This document shows positions 9,146-18,088 of a stretch of DNA of 64,000 nt, in pieces. The stretch covers positions 1,638,001 through 1,702,000 of the forward strand of contig NZ_CP022680.1 in the NCBI RefSeq assembly GCF_003595525.1, given 5' to 3'. The first letter of the stretch is position 1. Each line of letters opens with the position of its first letter. Source of the DNA: Streptococcus respiraculi. GTDB taxonomy: Bacteria > Bacillota > Bacilli > Lactobacillales > Streptococcaceae. Below the pieces are notes generated by a model, which ran no database searches, was not told the DNA's origin, and saw nothing but the letters and a program-made list of their open reading frames with translations. A program made the position numbers and the translations under genes.

Positions 9146-10366
9146 TCATACGGTTCCTTTCACACTCGCCACAATCCGATTTAGATTGTCTGTAATATAC
9201 TCTACATCTTCATCACTTAGTTGGGTATGGAGTGGTAGAGTGAGTGTCTGTTCAAAATAATGGTAGGCATTTGGATACTCTTTGATGTCAAATCCCATAT
9301 TAGCATAGGCTGTTAGAAGTGGTAAGGGTTTATAATGTACATTGCAAGCAATACCTGCTTCTGCCATTTTCTCAATAATTTGATTGCGTTCTTCCATTGT
9401 AATGCCTTCAATATAAGTGATGTACAAGTGCATTGAAGAAACATAATCATCGTGAAAATGATCTAAGGAATGAATAGCTGTTCCCTCAAATGCTTGATTA
9501 TAGGCTGCAACAATTTCTGCTCGACGCTCTAGCAATCCTTCATAGCGTTTCAACTGAGCTAAACCAATAGAGGCCATGATATCTGTCATGTTGCATTTAA
9601 ATCCTGGAATCACAATGTCATACTCCCACGCTCCTAGCTTAGTCTTAGCCAAGGCATCCTTGGTTTGCCCATGAAGCGAGAAAATTTGAAATTGGCGATA
9701 CAAGTCTTCATCATCTAAGTTTGGATGAGATTTCCAGGTCACCGCTCCACCTTCTGCCGTCGTCAAATTTTTAACAGCATGGAATGAAAAGGCAGTAAAG
9801 TCTGCAACATTTCCAATCTTTCTTCCCTTATAAGAAGCACCAAAAGCGTGTGCACTATCTGACAGTACAACAATGCGTCCAAAGACTTCTTGAAGGGGAG
9901 ATTCAGCTACGAATGTGGAACGATATTTCTCAACTATCTCAAAAATCCGATTATGGTCGCATGGAATCCCTGCTAACTCAACTGGAATGATGACTTTTGT
10001 GTGACTCGTAATGGATTTTTCTACAGCAGCATAATCCATTTCAAAATGGTCTGCTTGAATATCAACAATCACAGGTCTTGCACCGACATGTTCAATCACA
10101 CTACATGACGCAGTATAAGTCATGGCTGGAACAATGACCTCATCTCCAGGTCCGACTCCTAAAACACGCAGTACCAGTTCCAAGCCCGCAGTCGCTGAAT
10201 TGAGGCAGACTGTTTTATTTGTTCCAGTATAATGTGATAATTCTTGTTCAAATTTTTTGGTTTTCGGTCCCGTTGTAATCCAACCTGATTTTAGGGCATC
10301 GACAACCTCTGCAATTTCTTCCTCTGTAATATCTGGAGGAGAAAAGGGGATATTTTTCTTTTTCAT
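9146..10366 (-). CDS. DegT/DnrJ/EryC1-type PLP sugar aminotransferase
   Basis: The 406-residue product begins MKKKNIPFSPPDITEEEI; I prefer the ATG at 10366 (AAGTGAG lies upstream) over a GTG at 10378 that overlaps the previous stop. The PLP lysine is in FSFHAVKNLTTAEGG and the substrate strands include GDEVIVPAMTYTAS. The family puts an amino group on C4 of UDP-4-keto-6-deoxy-HexNAc. The preceding dehydratase makes that keto sugar and the small phosphoglycosyltransferase would use the product. No N-acetyltransferase is encoded nearby, so the amine is probably left free, as in 2-acetamido-4-amino-2,4,6-trideoxygalactose. Confidence 0.88.
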   Translation of the reverse strand: MKKKNIPFSPPDITEEEIAEVVDALKSGWITTGPKTKKFEQELSHYTGTNKTVCLNSATAGLELVLRVLGVGPGDEVIVPAMTYTASCSVIEHVGARPVIVDIQADHFEMDYAAVEKSITSHTKVIIPVELAGIPCDHNRIFEIVEKYRSTFVAESPLQEVFGRIVVLSDSAHAFGASYKGRKIGNVADFTAFSFHAVKNLTTAEGGAVTWKSHPNLDDEDLYRQFQIFSLHGQTKDALAKTKLGAWEYDIVIPGFKCNMTDIMASIGLAQLKRYEGLLERRAEIVAAYNQAFEGTAIHSLDHFHDDYVSSMHLYITYIEGITMEERNQIIEKMAEAGIACNVHYKPLPLLTAYANMGFDIKEYPNAYHYFEQTLTLPLHTQLSDEDVEYITDNLNRIVASVKGTV

Positions 10367-10374
10367 TCTTTGTC

Positions 10375-11064
10375 TCACTTTACTACTTTAATGACGGTCT
10401 GAAACATAATCTGAATATCATTCCAAAACGAGAACGTTCGAATATAGTCTAAGTTATAGACCATCTTGTCAGGCAATACCTTCTGCACATAGGCTTCATC
10501 CGCTGTCATCCCAAGATCCATGTATTTTTCCATGAGCATATCTTCATCGCTATAGGCGATACTTGCTGGCGAGGTAATCCCTGCTGGCAATAGCAGGGTC
10601 GCATTCATCTCATCTGTGTAACAATCTGTATATTTTTCAACTTCAGGTCTGACACCGACAAAGCTCATATCTCCGGTCAACACATTAAAGAGTTGTGGAA
10701 TTTCATCCAGGCGGTATTTCCGAATCAAGTTACCTACTCGGGTAATCCGACTATCATTTCCGACTGTCACTAAACTGCCTTTTTTATCGGCATCTGCCAC
10801 CATTGTCCGAAATTTATAAATTTTAAATTTTCTTCCATGTTGGGTAATGCGCTCTTGGCGATAGAAAACAGATCCCGGACTGTCGAGTTTTATCCAAACA
10901 GCAAAAAATAATAACATAGGTGAAAATAGGATAATCAAGAGGATGGCCATCACTCTATCGAATAGGTATTTACAAGCCAAATCAACTTTTTTCCCTGCAA
11001 GAATCGTTCGATAGGGAGCCAATACATCCTTCTCTTCTTTAACCATCAACGTTTCATTAATCAT
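10375..11064 (-). CDS. Monotopic phosphoglycosyltransferase (PglC/WcfS-like) initiating the repeat unit
   Basis: The 229-residue protein has one membrane segment (about residues 35-57), then the small-PGT core [20 protein letters not shown] with the catalytic D/E pair in [13 protein letters not shown] and the signature [10 protein letters not shown]. These enzymes move a sugar phosphate from a UDP donor to undecaprenyl phosphate. It is much shorter than WchA/CpsE proteins, lacking their N-terminal multi-span domain; that domain is instead present on the neighbouring dehydratase. The stop overlaps the upstream-most possible start of the aminotransferase, and it starts 2 bases after the dehydratase, so the three form one coupled unit. 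Confidence 0.88.
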   Translation of the reverse strand: MINETLMVKEEKDVLAPYRTILAGKKVDLACKYLFDRVMAILLIILFSPMLLFFAVWIKLDSPGSVFYRQERITQHGRKFKIYKFRTMVADADKKGSLVTVGNDSRITRVGNLIRKYRLDEIPQLFNVLTGDMSFVGVRPEVEKYTDCYTDEMNATLLLPAGITSPASIAYSDEDMLMEKYMDLGMTADEAYVQKVLPDKMVYNLDYIRTFSFWNDIQIMFQTVIKVVK

Positions 11065-11066
11065 CC

Positions 11067-12869
11067 TTACTCCTGTTTTGCGAATTCTAATAGTCTGTCT
11101 TTTAGCGTTTCGGGATCGTCATCCAACAAGGTGCTGATAAATTCTTCAATTTCTTCTGGTTTTTTATAGGCAACGCGTCCTACAAAAATTTTCTCATAGA
11201 TTTGATCTGTTGTGCGTTCCTTGGTCGCTAAAAGCTCTTCATAGAGCTTTTCTCCTGGTCGAATACCGCTCTCAACAATTCCAATCTCCTCTTCTGAGTA
11301 ACCACTGAGTGAAATAATCTTCTTAGCCAAATCAAGAATTTTGACAGGTTCTCCCATGTCCAAAATGAAAATCTCTCCACCGTTCATCAAGGCTCCTGCC
11401 TGGATTACCAAGCGACTGGCCTCGGGAATCGTCATGAAAAAGCGTGTCATACGAAAATCAGTCACTGTCACTGGACCACCTTTGGCTATTTGCTCTTTAA
11501 ATAGTGGAACCACACTACCACGACTTCCTAAGACATTTCCAAAACGAACAGCTGCAAAGCGGGTTTTACCGGGCTCATTAAGGCTAGTCACAATCATTTC
11601 GGCTACCCGTTTGGTTGCTCCCATGATATTAGGCGGATTCACAGCCTTATCTGTAGAAATCATGACAAATTTTTCAACGCCATATTCCTTGGCTGCCTCA
11701 GCCACATTCTTTGTCCCATAGATATTATTTTTTACTGCTTCTTTTGGATTATATTCCATCAGAGGTACATGCTTGTGTGCTGCTGCATGATAGACCCTGT
11801 CTGGATGATATTGAGCCATGATTTGGAAAATTCGATCTCGATCTTGAATATCTGCAATAACAGGAATAATTTCAATATTATTGCGATAGCTCATCGATAG
11901 TTCTTTATGGATTAAATAGATCGAATTTTCCCCATGTCCCAAGAGCAACATTCTAGCAGGTGAAAAGCGAATCAACTGACGGCACAGTTCTGAACCAATG
12001 GAGCCTCCAGCACCCGTTACCAAGATGGTTTTCCCTTGGATGTTCGAGTAGAGACTAGATTGATCCAGCTCAACCTCTTGACGACCTAGCAAATCAACAA
12101 TATCAATTTCACGTAGTTTGCTGACGCTCACTTGCCCAGACAAAATATCTTCTTGCCTTGGAATAGAATAAACTTTGACTTTTGTTTTTTTACAAATATC
12201 ATATACCCGTGCATACTCTTCTGAGTTCAGCGACGGGATTGCAATGACGATTTGATCGATTTCATAATTTTTGACAATCTCTGGTATCTTCTCTTCCGCT
12301 CCTAGAACTCGGACACCATGCAGCAAGGTGTGCCACTTGGCTGAATCTTTATCAACAATTCCTATGATATCCATATCTTTAAAAGAGCGAATCGCCGTTT
12401 TTAAAAATAAATCAGCTCCCTGTCCCGCTCCGACTACCAAGGTTCGTTTTGCCTTAGCAGACTTACGTCTCATCAAGTCAACATCCTTCAATTCATAGGT
12501 CATCCGCCAAATCAAGCGTGACGCACCAATGAGTAATAGGGAGAAAATATAGCTAAGCAAAACAAAGCGATAGCTAAATACAATCTTCTGACTAAAGATA
12601 ACAAGTACTGAGATAGCATAACTCACCAAGAGGTTCTTTGCCATTTGCCAAAGTGCGATGTAATCTGTAAAACGATTCAAAATAGAATAGACATGTGTCA
12701 CATAGCCACATATTAGATAAACCAACCAAATCGCTGTTAAGAACACCAACATTCGTTGTAAGGATAAATCGATATAATTATCTAAGAAAAACTGAGTGAT
12801 AAAACCACTCGTATAGATAATTAGAGCATCTACCATGATTAAAATAAAACGTTTTTGACCACGTGTCAA
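11067..12869 (-). CDS. UDP-sugar 4,6-dehydratase, FlaA1/CapD/PglF family
   Basis: The 600-residue protein has four N-terminal membrane segments, a first Rossmann-like region (TLVVGAGQGADLFLK at about 143) and the catalytic SDR domain (ILVTGAGGSIGSELCRQL at about 282). The variant triad is in MISTDKAVNPPNIMGATKR, where M replaces the usual Y as in PglF/FlaA1. It converts UDP-GlcNAc to the 4-keto-6-deoxy sugar. The ORF starts with TTG, supported by a strong AGGGGG 8 bases upstream. With the aminotransferase and the PglC-like enzyme it forms a complete set for making an amino-sugar primer on undecaprenyl phosphate. Confidence 0.9.
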   Translation of the reverse strand: MTRGQKRFILIMVDALIIYTSGFITQFFLDNYIDLSLQRMLVFLTAIWLVYLICGYVTHVYSILNRFTDYIALWQMAKNLLVSYAISVLVIFSQKIVFSYRFVLLSYIFSLLLIGASRLIWRMTYELKDVDLMRRKSAKAKRTLVVGAGQGADLFLKTAIRSFKDMDIIGIVDKDSAKWHTLLHGVRVLGAEEKIPEIVKNYEIDQIVIAIPSLNSEEYARVYDICKKTKVKVYSIPRQEDILSGQVSVSKLREIDIVDLLGRQEVELDQSSLYSNIQGKTILVTGAGGSIGSELCRQLIRFSPARMLLLGHGENSIYLIHKELSMSYRNNIEIIPVIADIQDRDRIFQIMAQYHPDRVYHAAAHKHVPLMEYNPKEAVKNNIYGTKNVAEAAKEYGVEKFVMISTDKAVNPPNIMGATKRVAEMIVTSLNEPGKTRFAAVRFGNVLGSRGSVVPLFKEQIAKGGPVTVTDFRMTRFFMTIPEASRLVIQAGALMNGGEIFILDMGEPVKILDLAKKIISLSGYSEEEIGIVESGIRPGEKLYEELLATKERTTDQIYEKIFVGRVAYKKPEEIEEFISTLLDDDPETLKDRLLEFAKQE

Positions 12870-13033
12870 TTTGTATTCCCCCTCTTACAGTTTGAGGAAA
12901 CTTTCCAAAATCCTCTAAGGCTCACTTGATAATAGGCCTCCTGTAATGTTAAACGAACCGCTTCTAAAATTTTCTTTTCGAAAACCATTCATTTTTTCTA
13001 TTTATATAGTTCGTTATCAATTTCATATCAGAT

Positions 13034-13068
13034 GAGTTCAACTTCCCATTTTCAGGAAAGTTGAACTC
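13034..13068. terminator. Inverted repeat between the LCP gene and the dehydratase operon
   Basis: GAGTTCAACTT at 13034-13044 is matched by AAGTTGAACTC at 13058-13068 around a 13-base loop. No T-tract follows on the minus strand, so it may be an attenuator or mRNA-stability element rather than a strong terminator. It lies 60 bp downstream of the LCP stop. Otherwise the 258-bp interval 12870-13127 shows no ORF and no trace of wzd, wze or wzh. Confidence 0.5.
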
Positions 13069-13127
13069 AATATCTTTCTCTAACTGGTAAATCTATGATT
13101 TCTCCAGCTTCTTATTTGTGTCATATC

Positions 13128-14585
13128 CTACTTACCAGCCATAACATCTTGGATAGCCGCTTTTGTAGCGTTCAGGCTTTCCTGATCAATTTGCATCATA
13201 TAAAGAGTGGCATCAGGCATGGCATAAGATGGCAAGCCCATAACACCTGTTCCCGTTAAGGCTTGTGAAGTGACACTATAGCTTCCGCCAGATTCCAATT
13301 GACTATTGATTAGACTAATCATTGTTTCAAGACTCATGTTGGTTTGAACCGAATCTTGAATACCATCTAAAATTTCATTGTAATTTTTCAAGACAGCAGG
13401 CGAACTTAATTTCTTAATTAAGCCTGCAATGACTTTCTCCTGATTTTTACCACGGTCATTATCACCACCTTGGAGAGAGTAGCGTTCTCGGACAAACTCC
13501 AATGCTTGGTTCGAATTCAGATGTACTTCTCCTACTGGGAAGAATGTGCCGTCATAACCTGTAAATTCTTGGTCATTTGTGACATCTACCCCTCCAACCA
13601 CATCAATGAGTTTTAGGAAGGATGTAAAGTTTAAACGAACATAGTAGTTTGTCTTAATATCATAAAGATTTTCAAGTGTGTGAATCGATGCTTCTACCCC
13701 ATAGATACCAGCATGAGTCAATTTATCGTTTTGGTCATTTCCGCCATCAGCAATTGGAACATAGGCATCGCGCGGAGTTGTAGTCAACAAGACTTTCTTG
13801 GTCTTACGATTGACCGTCATGATGATGTTCACGTCTGAACGGGAAACCGAAGAAATTGGTCCGTAGGTGTCGATACCGCTGACATAAATATTGAAAGCAT
13901 CACCACTGATTTCTGTTCCTTGGATATTTTCTACTTTCTTGCTCACTTTAAGAGTATAAAGTTTTTTAATTTTTGATGCATCATAATCTGCAATGATGTT
14001 TTCAAATACACTATTTAAAACAATCACTTTTGCTTCACCGTTCATCAAGGATTGGTAAGCAGATAAATAAGATGGAGCAGCGTCTACTGTCAGAGATACT
14101 TGCTTCTCCTGTTGGAGACTTTCTGTTAGTTTGGTGATATTTTCTCCATCTGTTCCAGTTGGAGCCAAGACATTGGTCACCTGACTAATATCAGTAATGT
14201 CGCTGTCTGCTAATGTAATGACACTCATCTCGTATTCTGAATAGTCAACAGTTGAGTTGAGCTTCGCAGAAAAGTTCGTTACTTCTCGGATAGCAAACAG
14301 GGTTGCACCACTCACTAGAATGGATAGAATCAGAAAAATCAACGTAAAACGTGGTGCTTTCTTTTTGAAAGCCAAACCACCAAATAGTAATACAGCAAGA
14401 ATTAAGATAGCTGTTATGATAATATTCAGCTTGCGGAAATCCAGTAGATTATAGCGGAAAATGGCAAAGAGAATGATGGCTGCCATCACCGTAAAGATAA
14501 CTGCAAGTATACGGTTGACAATACTGAGTTTGCCACCTACTTGTTTTTCTTTTTGTTTTGTTGCTCTTCTCGAACGCTGTTCCAT
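13128..14585 (-). CDS. wzg: LCP (LytR-CpsA-Psr) family polysaccharide ligase, Wzg/CpsA-like
   Basis: From the ATG at 14585, which has GGAGG 9 bases upstream, the product is 485 residues. A positively charged N-terminus precedes three membrane segments (about residues 24-110), then an extracellular accessory domain and the LCP catalytic domain. That domain has [10 protein letters not shown], the pyrophosphate-binding arginines in [21 protein letters not shown], and the aspartate in VDVTNDQEF. These enzymes attach capsule or other phosphopolymers to peptidoglycan. It is the first gene of the locus as wzg/cpsA is elsewhere, but it is not followed by the Wzd/Wze kinase or Wzh phosphatase genes that normally accompany it. 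Confidence 0.9.
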   Translation of the reverse strand: MEQRSRRATKQKEKQVGGKLSIVNRILAVIFTVMAAIILFAIFRYNLLDFRKLNIIITAILILAVLLFGGLAFKKKAPRFTLIFLILSILVSGATLFAIREVTNFSAKLNSTVDYSEYEMSVITLADSDITDISQVTNVLAPTGTDGENITKLTESLQQEKQVSLTVDAAPSYLSAYQSLMNGEAKVIVLNSVFENIIADYDASKIKKLYTLKVSKKVENIQGTEISGDAFNIYVSGIDTYGPISSVSRSDVNIIMTVNRKTKKVLLTTTPRDAYVPIADGGNDQNDKLTHAGIYGVEASIHTLENLYDIKTNYYVRLNFTSFLKLIDVVGGVDVTNDQEFTGYDGTFFPVGEVHLNSNQALEFVRERYSLQGGDNDRGKNQEKVIAGLIKKLSSPAVLKNYNEILDGIQDSVQTNMSLETMISLINSQLESGGSYSVTSQALTGTGVMGLPSYAMPDATLYMMQIDQESLNATKAAIQDVMAGK

Positions 14586-14618
14586 TTTTAACCTCCAAAA
14601 CAGTATCTCATTAGTATG

Positions 14619-14647
14619 AGTATACCATAATCTTGCTTCCATTCATA
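14619..14647 (-). promoter_or_regulatory. Extended -10 promoter for the polysaccharide operon
   Basis: Reading the minus strand, TATGGTATACT (hexamer at 14619-14624 with the TG extension) lies 34 bases before the wzg ATG. The -35 position holds only a weak TATGAA. It is the best promoter candidate between the IS30 element and wzg. Confidence 0.5.
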
Positions 14648-14820
14648 TGCTAAAACAGGGCATTCCCCTGACTAGATATTGAAACCATTGGTATTTTATC
14701 ATATTTTATAGTTTTTTTCCACTCCCAACTTATTTTTAAAAAGGGGGTAGGATATGGTAATTTCCCAAAGTAAGTTCCACTTTAATTTTCGAATCGGAAG
14801 TTAGTCTAAAACGGATTTTT

Positions 14821-16087
14821 ATGGTGGAATTAAGTCTGAGACGTTTGAGTTAGAAATGAGCCCTTACGATGACAAAATACAAACATCTTGCCCTATCAGA
14901 CCGCAATGACATCCAGCTAGGCTTAGAACGAGGAGAATCCTTCAAAACCATCGCACAATTCATCCTTAAAGATCCTACTACTGTTTCCAAAGAAGTCAAA
15001 TGTAACAGACAGTTCAGGACGTCTACTAGTGATGGGCTTCCTTGCCCTCTCCTTAATAAAGCTCCTTGTGTCTGTAACGCTTGCCCTAAGAGAAGACAAA
15101 ATTGTGGCTATAAAAAATATTCTACTTCGCTAAACATGCTCAAAAACAATACAAACAAACTCTCGTTGAAGCCCGTGAAGGGACTCCCTCCTCAATTCTC
15201 AAACGTTCTGGTACATGGATAAAATCATTTCAGATGGAGTGAGAAAGGGACAAGACATCTATCACATCCTTAAAACTCATAATCTGGATGTCAGCTCCTC
15301 AACCGTCTATCGACACATCCGTAAAGGATATCTTTCTATCGCTCCTATTGATCTCGCTAGGGCCGTAAAATTCAAAGAAAGACGCAAATCGACACTACCT
15401 TCTACCCCTAAAGAAGCTAAAAAAGAACGGTCTATATGAGGAATTCCAAAAGTATTTGATGCATAACCAACTAACTTCATGGTTAGAAATGGACACGGTT
15501 ATGGGCCGGTTCGGTGGGAAACTACTCCTCACCTTCAATGTCTCTTTCTGTAACTTTATCTTCGCTAGACTTCTGGACAATAAAACAGCTCTTGAAGTCG
15601 CTAAACACTTCTATGCCATCAAGAACACTCTTTATGAAGCTGAGAGGGATTTCTTTGAAGTCTTCCCTGTCATTCTTACTGACAATGGTGGGGAATTCGC
15701 TAGAGTCGATGACATTGAAATGGACGTGAGAGGAGAGGTAAAACTCTTCTTCTGTGACCCTAACCGGTCTGACCAGAAAGCAAGAATCGAGAAAAATCAT
15801 ACCCTCATGCGAGATATTCTCCCTAAAGGAACGAGCTTTGATACCTTAACTCAGGACGATATCAACCTGGTCTGTTCGCATGTCAATAGCGTGAAACGCG
15901 CTGCTTTGAATGGAAAGTCAGCTTATGAACTTTTTACTTTTACCTATGACGAAGAACTGGCTAAGCTTCTCGGTATTTCCCTAATTCCCGCTGAAGACGT
16001 CTGCCAGTCTCCTAAAGTATTGCAACATAAAGCCTAAAAACGAACTGAATAAAACCCACTCAAACGTCTCACACTAACTTCCACCAT
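14821..16087 (+). mobile_element. IS30-family insertion sequence, degenerate
   Basis: Imperfect terminal inverted repeats are visible: ATGGTGGAATTAAGTCTGAG at 14821 and, on the other strand, ATGGTGGAAGTTAGTGTGAG ending at 16087. Both continue into GACGTTTGAGT. The 1267-bp length and the transposase type fit IS30. It separates the minus-strand polysaccharide operon from the plus-strand O-acetylation genes. Confidence 0.8.
14869..16037 (+). pseudogene. IS30-family transposase, frameshifted
   Basis: Three partly overlapping frames carry one protein. The first, from 14869, has the N-terminal HTH (HLALSDRNDIQLGLERGESF, DPTTVSKEV) and a cysteine cluster (CNACPKRRQNCGY). It shifts near 15120-15215. 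The middle part, from 15215, has a second HTH (SSSTVYRHIRKGYLS) and shifts again near 15430. The last part carries the DDE core, with D in LEMDTVMGR, D in VILTDNGGEF and E in KARIEKNHTLMRDILPKGTS. At least two indels make it non-functional. Confidence 0.85.
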
Positions 16088-16094
16088 AGCGGAA

Positions 16095-16121
16095 CTTCAT
16101 CTGAAACTCTTTCAGATGAAG
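16095..16121. terminator. Perfect 12-bp hairpin just right of the IS30 element
   Basis: CTTCATCTGAAA and TTTCAGATGAAG flank a 3-base loop. Only GGATTTT follows on the plus strand, so terminator strength is uncertain. Confidence 0.45.
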
Positions 16122-16192
16122 GGATTTTGTGCGCTCATTTTTTCAACTAACATTCGCCTAAAAAAGCAATGAAGTCAACAATTATAAAAAAA

Positions 16193-16230
16193 CAGTGGAA
16201 TTTACCCTCACATGGATTTCCACTGGTTTT
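16193..16230 (+). terminator. Terminator-like hairpin
   Basis: CAGTGGAA at 16193 pairs with TTCCACTG at 16218, followed by GTTTTT. It lies before the O-acetylation promoter and may insulate it from IS transcription. Confidence 0.45.
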
Positions 16231-16455
16231 TAGCGGTTTTATCAGACTAAATGCCACTTTAAGAGGCAATGGAAGTTAGTTTGGGAATTTAGCGAGGGTA
16301 GGATGTCATAGTGATTCGCTTCCTTCATCACTTCATTTTGCTCGATTTTTACAATCGACTCATTCTAATACTACATATCGTGCTAGTACGTTAGACAGAG
16401 ACAGCTTTCCCTGTATAGCCCTGTGTAGCGCTCCTGTTCTCTCTCCTTGGTATAC

Positions 16456-16484
16456 TTGACATCTAGAGGTAGAACTGTCATAAT
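16456..16484 (+). promoter_or_regulatory. Sigma-A-type promoter for the O-acetylation genes
   Basis: TTGACA at 16456-16461 and CATAAT at 16479-16484 are 17 bases apart, close to consensus. The start codon of the MBOAT gene is 78 bases downstream. A second TTGACA occurs at 16527 within a repeated TACTTGACATC but has no good -10 at the right spacing. Confidence 0.6.
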
Positions 16485-16561
16485 AAACAAGTGGCGGGTG
16501 CGCTCTTGCTTTTAACAAGATTGTACTTGACATCAATTATCCGAATTATCGAGGCCTATCT

Positions 16562-18070
16562 ATGTTGTTTACAACGCAAATATTTTTATTTATCTTTTTC
16601 CCACTCTCTGTGTTGGGCTATACTATCATCAATGGACTAATCTCTCTCAGAAGCGTTCGTGGTCTGTTTGGTAAGAATGAAATCTATTCGATGTATATAA
16701 GAAACCTATTTCTGATAGGATGTAGTCTTTTCTTTTATATGTGGTCTTCATTTGATAATGTATTCCGATTTTTATTTTATGTCGTTGTTGTCTATCTTAT
16801 CGCTTTATGGATTGAGAAGACAAGGGTGAAAGGATATTATCTGAACATTTATCAATCTTCCATCAACCAAAAACGCTTCTATTTGACACTCTTGCCACTA
16901 TGGATTGGGATATTCCTTACAACTTTCGCTTTAATTTACTATAATTATTCCAATTTTCTGATTCAGTGTTGGAACCTGTTGTTTGGAGACAATATTCCTC
17001 CTAAATCCTTACTCACTCCTCTCGGAATATCTTTCATCACCTTTTCTAGTATCTCCTATTTGACAGATATTTACCGAGGACAGGCGTCAGCAGGTCATTT
17101 TCTTGATTGTCTTCTTTATCTTTCCTTTTTTCCAAAAGTAATTTCAGGTCCCATTATTTTATGGAAAGATTTTCAGAAACAGATTGGAAAAAATACGCTA
17201 TCCCTGACCTTGGCTACAGACGGTATCAATCGTATAATGGTTGGTTTTGCTAAAAAAGTGATTCTAGCAGATACCTTTGGTGCTTGTTTAGCTCAAATTT
17301 CAATCTCTGCAATGGATCAAGTGACGGCACTTGGAACTCTTGTACTCTATATGTTACAAATTTATTATGATTTTTCAGGATATTCAGATATTGCCATTGG
17401 TATTGCTAAAATCTTTGGATTTGAATTCAAGGAAAATTTCAATTTCCCATATCGTTCTACCTCTATTTCTGAATTTTGGAGACGTTGGCATATTTCCTTA
17501 GGAAGCTGGTTTAGAGAATATATCTATATCTCTTTAGGAGGAAGCCGTAAAGGACAGCGACAAACGTTACGTAATTTAATCGTTGTTTTTGCTTTAACAG
17601 GGATTTGGCATGGTGCAGGATTCAACTATATTCTTTGGGGTGGCATCAATGCACTATTTGTTGTGACCGAGCGCATTATTCGCGATAAGGACTTCTACAA
17701 GAAAACGCCCACGATTATAAAATACATTATTACAATGGGAGTTGTCTTACTATCTTGGCAATTATTCCGATTCCAAAAACTTTCTGACATTTCCATCGTA
17801 TTACATGCAGTATTTGGAAAAGAGACAGGCCAGCCTATAGCCTATAGTTGGCAGCATTATTATGATTTAAAAATCATCGCACTCACTATGGTCGGCATAG
17901 TCGGAGCAACCTTGCTAGGATATCAGAGATTGAAAAACTGGTATCATAATGTAACTTCTACCTCTATTGGTTACTTACTGCAGGAAATAGTCTTATTGGC
18001 CATTTTTATCATTGCAATCTTGTTTATGGTCAATTCAACCTACAGTCCATTTATCTATTTCCAATATTAA
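16562..18070 (+). CDS. MBOAT-family membrane O-acyltransferase (AlgI/DltB-like)
   Basis: The 502-residue polytopic protein contains MBOAT landmarks: FPKVISGPIILW, FRFQKL, FWRRWHISLGSWFREYIYISLGGSRKG, and the presumed catalytic histidine in GIWHGAGFNYILWGG. Such proteins carry acyl groups, usually acetate, across the membrane for modification of polysaccharide or teichoic acid. The next gene, 15 bp on, encodes an exported SGNH-like partner, giving the two-component arrangement of AlgI/AlgJ or PatA/PatB. Its ATG has GAGG 9 bases upstream. Divergent placement and its own promoter suggest separate control from the glycosyltransferase operon; capsule acetylation is the likely role. Confidence 0.9.
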   Translation: MLFTTQIFLFIFFPLSVLGYTIINGLISLRSVRGLFGKNEIYSMYIRNLFLIGCSLFFYMWSSFDNVFRFLFYVVVVYLIALWIEKTRVKGYYLNIYQSSINQKRFYLTLLPLWIGIFLTTFALIYYNYSNFLIQCWNLLFGDNIPPKSLLTPLGISFITFSSISYLTDIYRGQASAGHFLDCLLYLSFFPKVISGPIILWKDFQKQIGKNTLSLTLATDGINRIMVGFAKKVILADTFGACLAQISISAMDQVTALGTLVLYMLQIYYDFSGYSDIAIGIAKIFGFEFKENFNFPYRSTSISEFWRRWHISLGSWFREYIYISLGGSRKGQRQTLRNLIVVFALTGIWHGAGFNYILWGGINALFVVTERIIRDKDFYKKTPTIIKYIITMGVVLLSWQLFRFQKLSDISIVLHAVFGKETGQPIAYSWQHYYDLKIIALTMVGIVGATLLGYQRLKNWYHNVTSTSIGYLLQEIVLLAIFIIAILFMVNSTYSPFIYFQY

Positions 18071-18088
18071 ATAGAAACGGAGAGATTG

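Larger units (their letters stand above)
14757..16292. repeat. Outer inverted-repeat pair enclosing the IS30 element
   Basis: TAATTTCCCAAAGTAAGTTC begins at 14758, and the complement of 16268-16292 reads TAAATTCCCAAACTAACTTC, an imperfect match of about 17/20. GGGTAGGAT is found just outside both ends (14745 and 16297). Removing the IS30 element would leave a unit of about 270 bp, suggesting an older small element into which the IS30 copy inserted. Confidence 0.4.

Noticed and set aside
10367..10378. GTG start for the aminotransferase overlapping the previous stop
   Set aside because: The ATG at 10366 has a better-placed AAGTGAG and the family usually begins near NIPFSPPDI; the GTG remains possible.
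11341..11721. Plus-strand 126-codon frame inside the dehydratase gene
   Set aside because: It is a shadow of the conserved SDR coding sequence with no recognisable domain or start signal.
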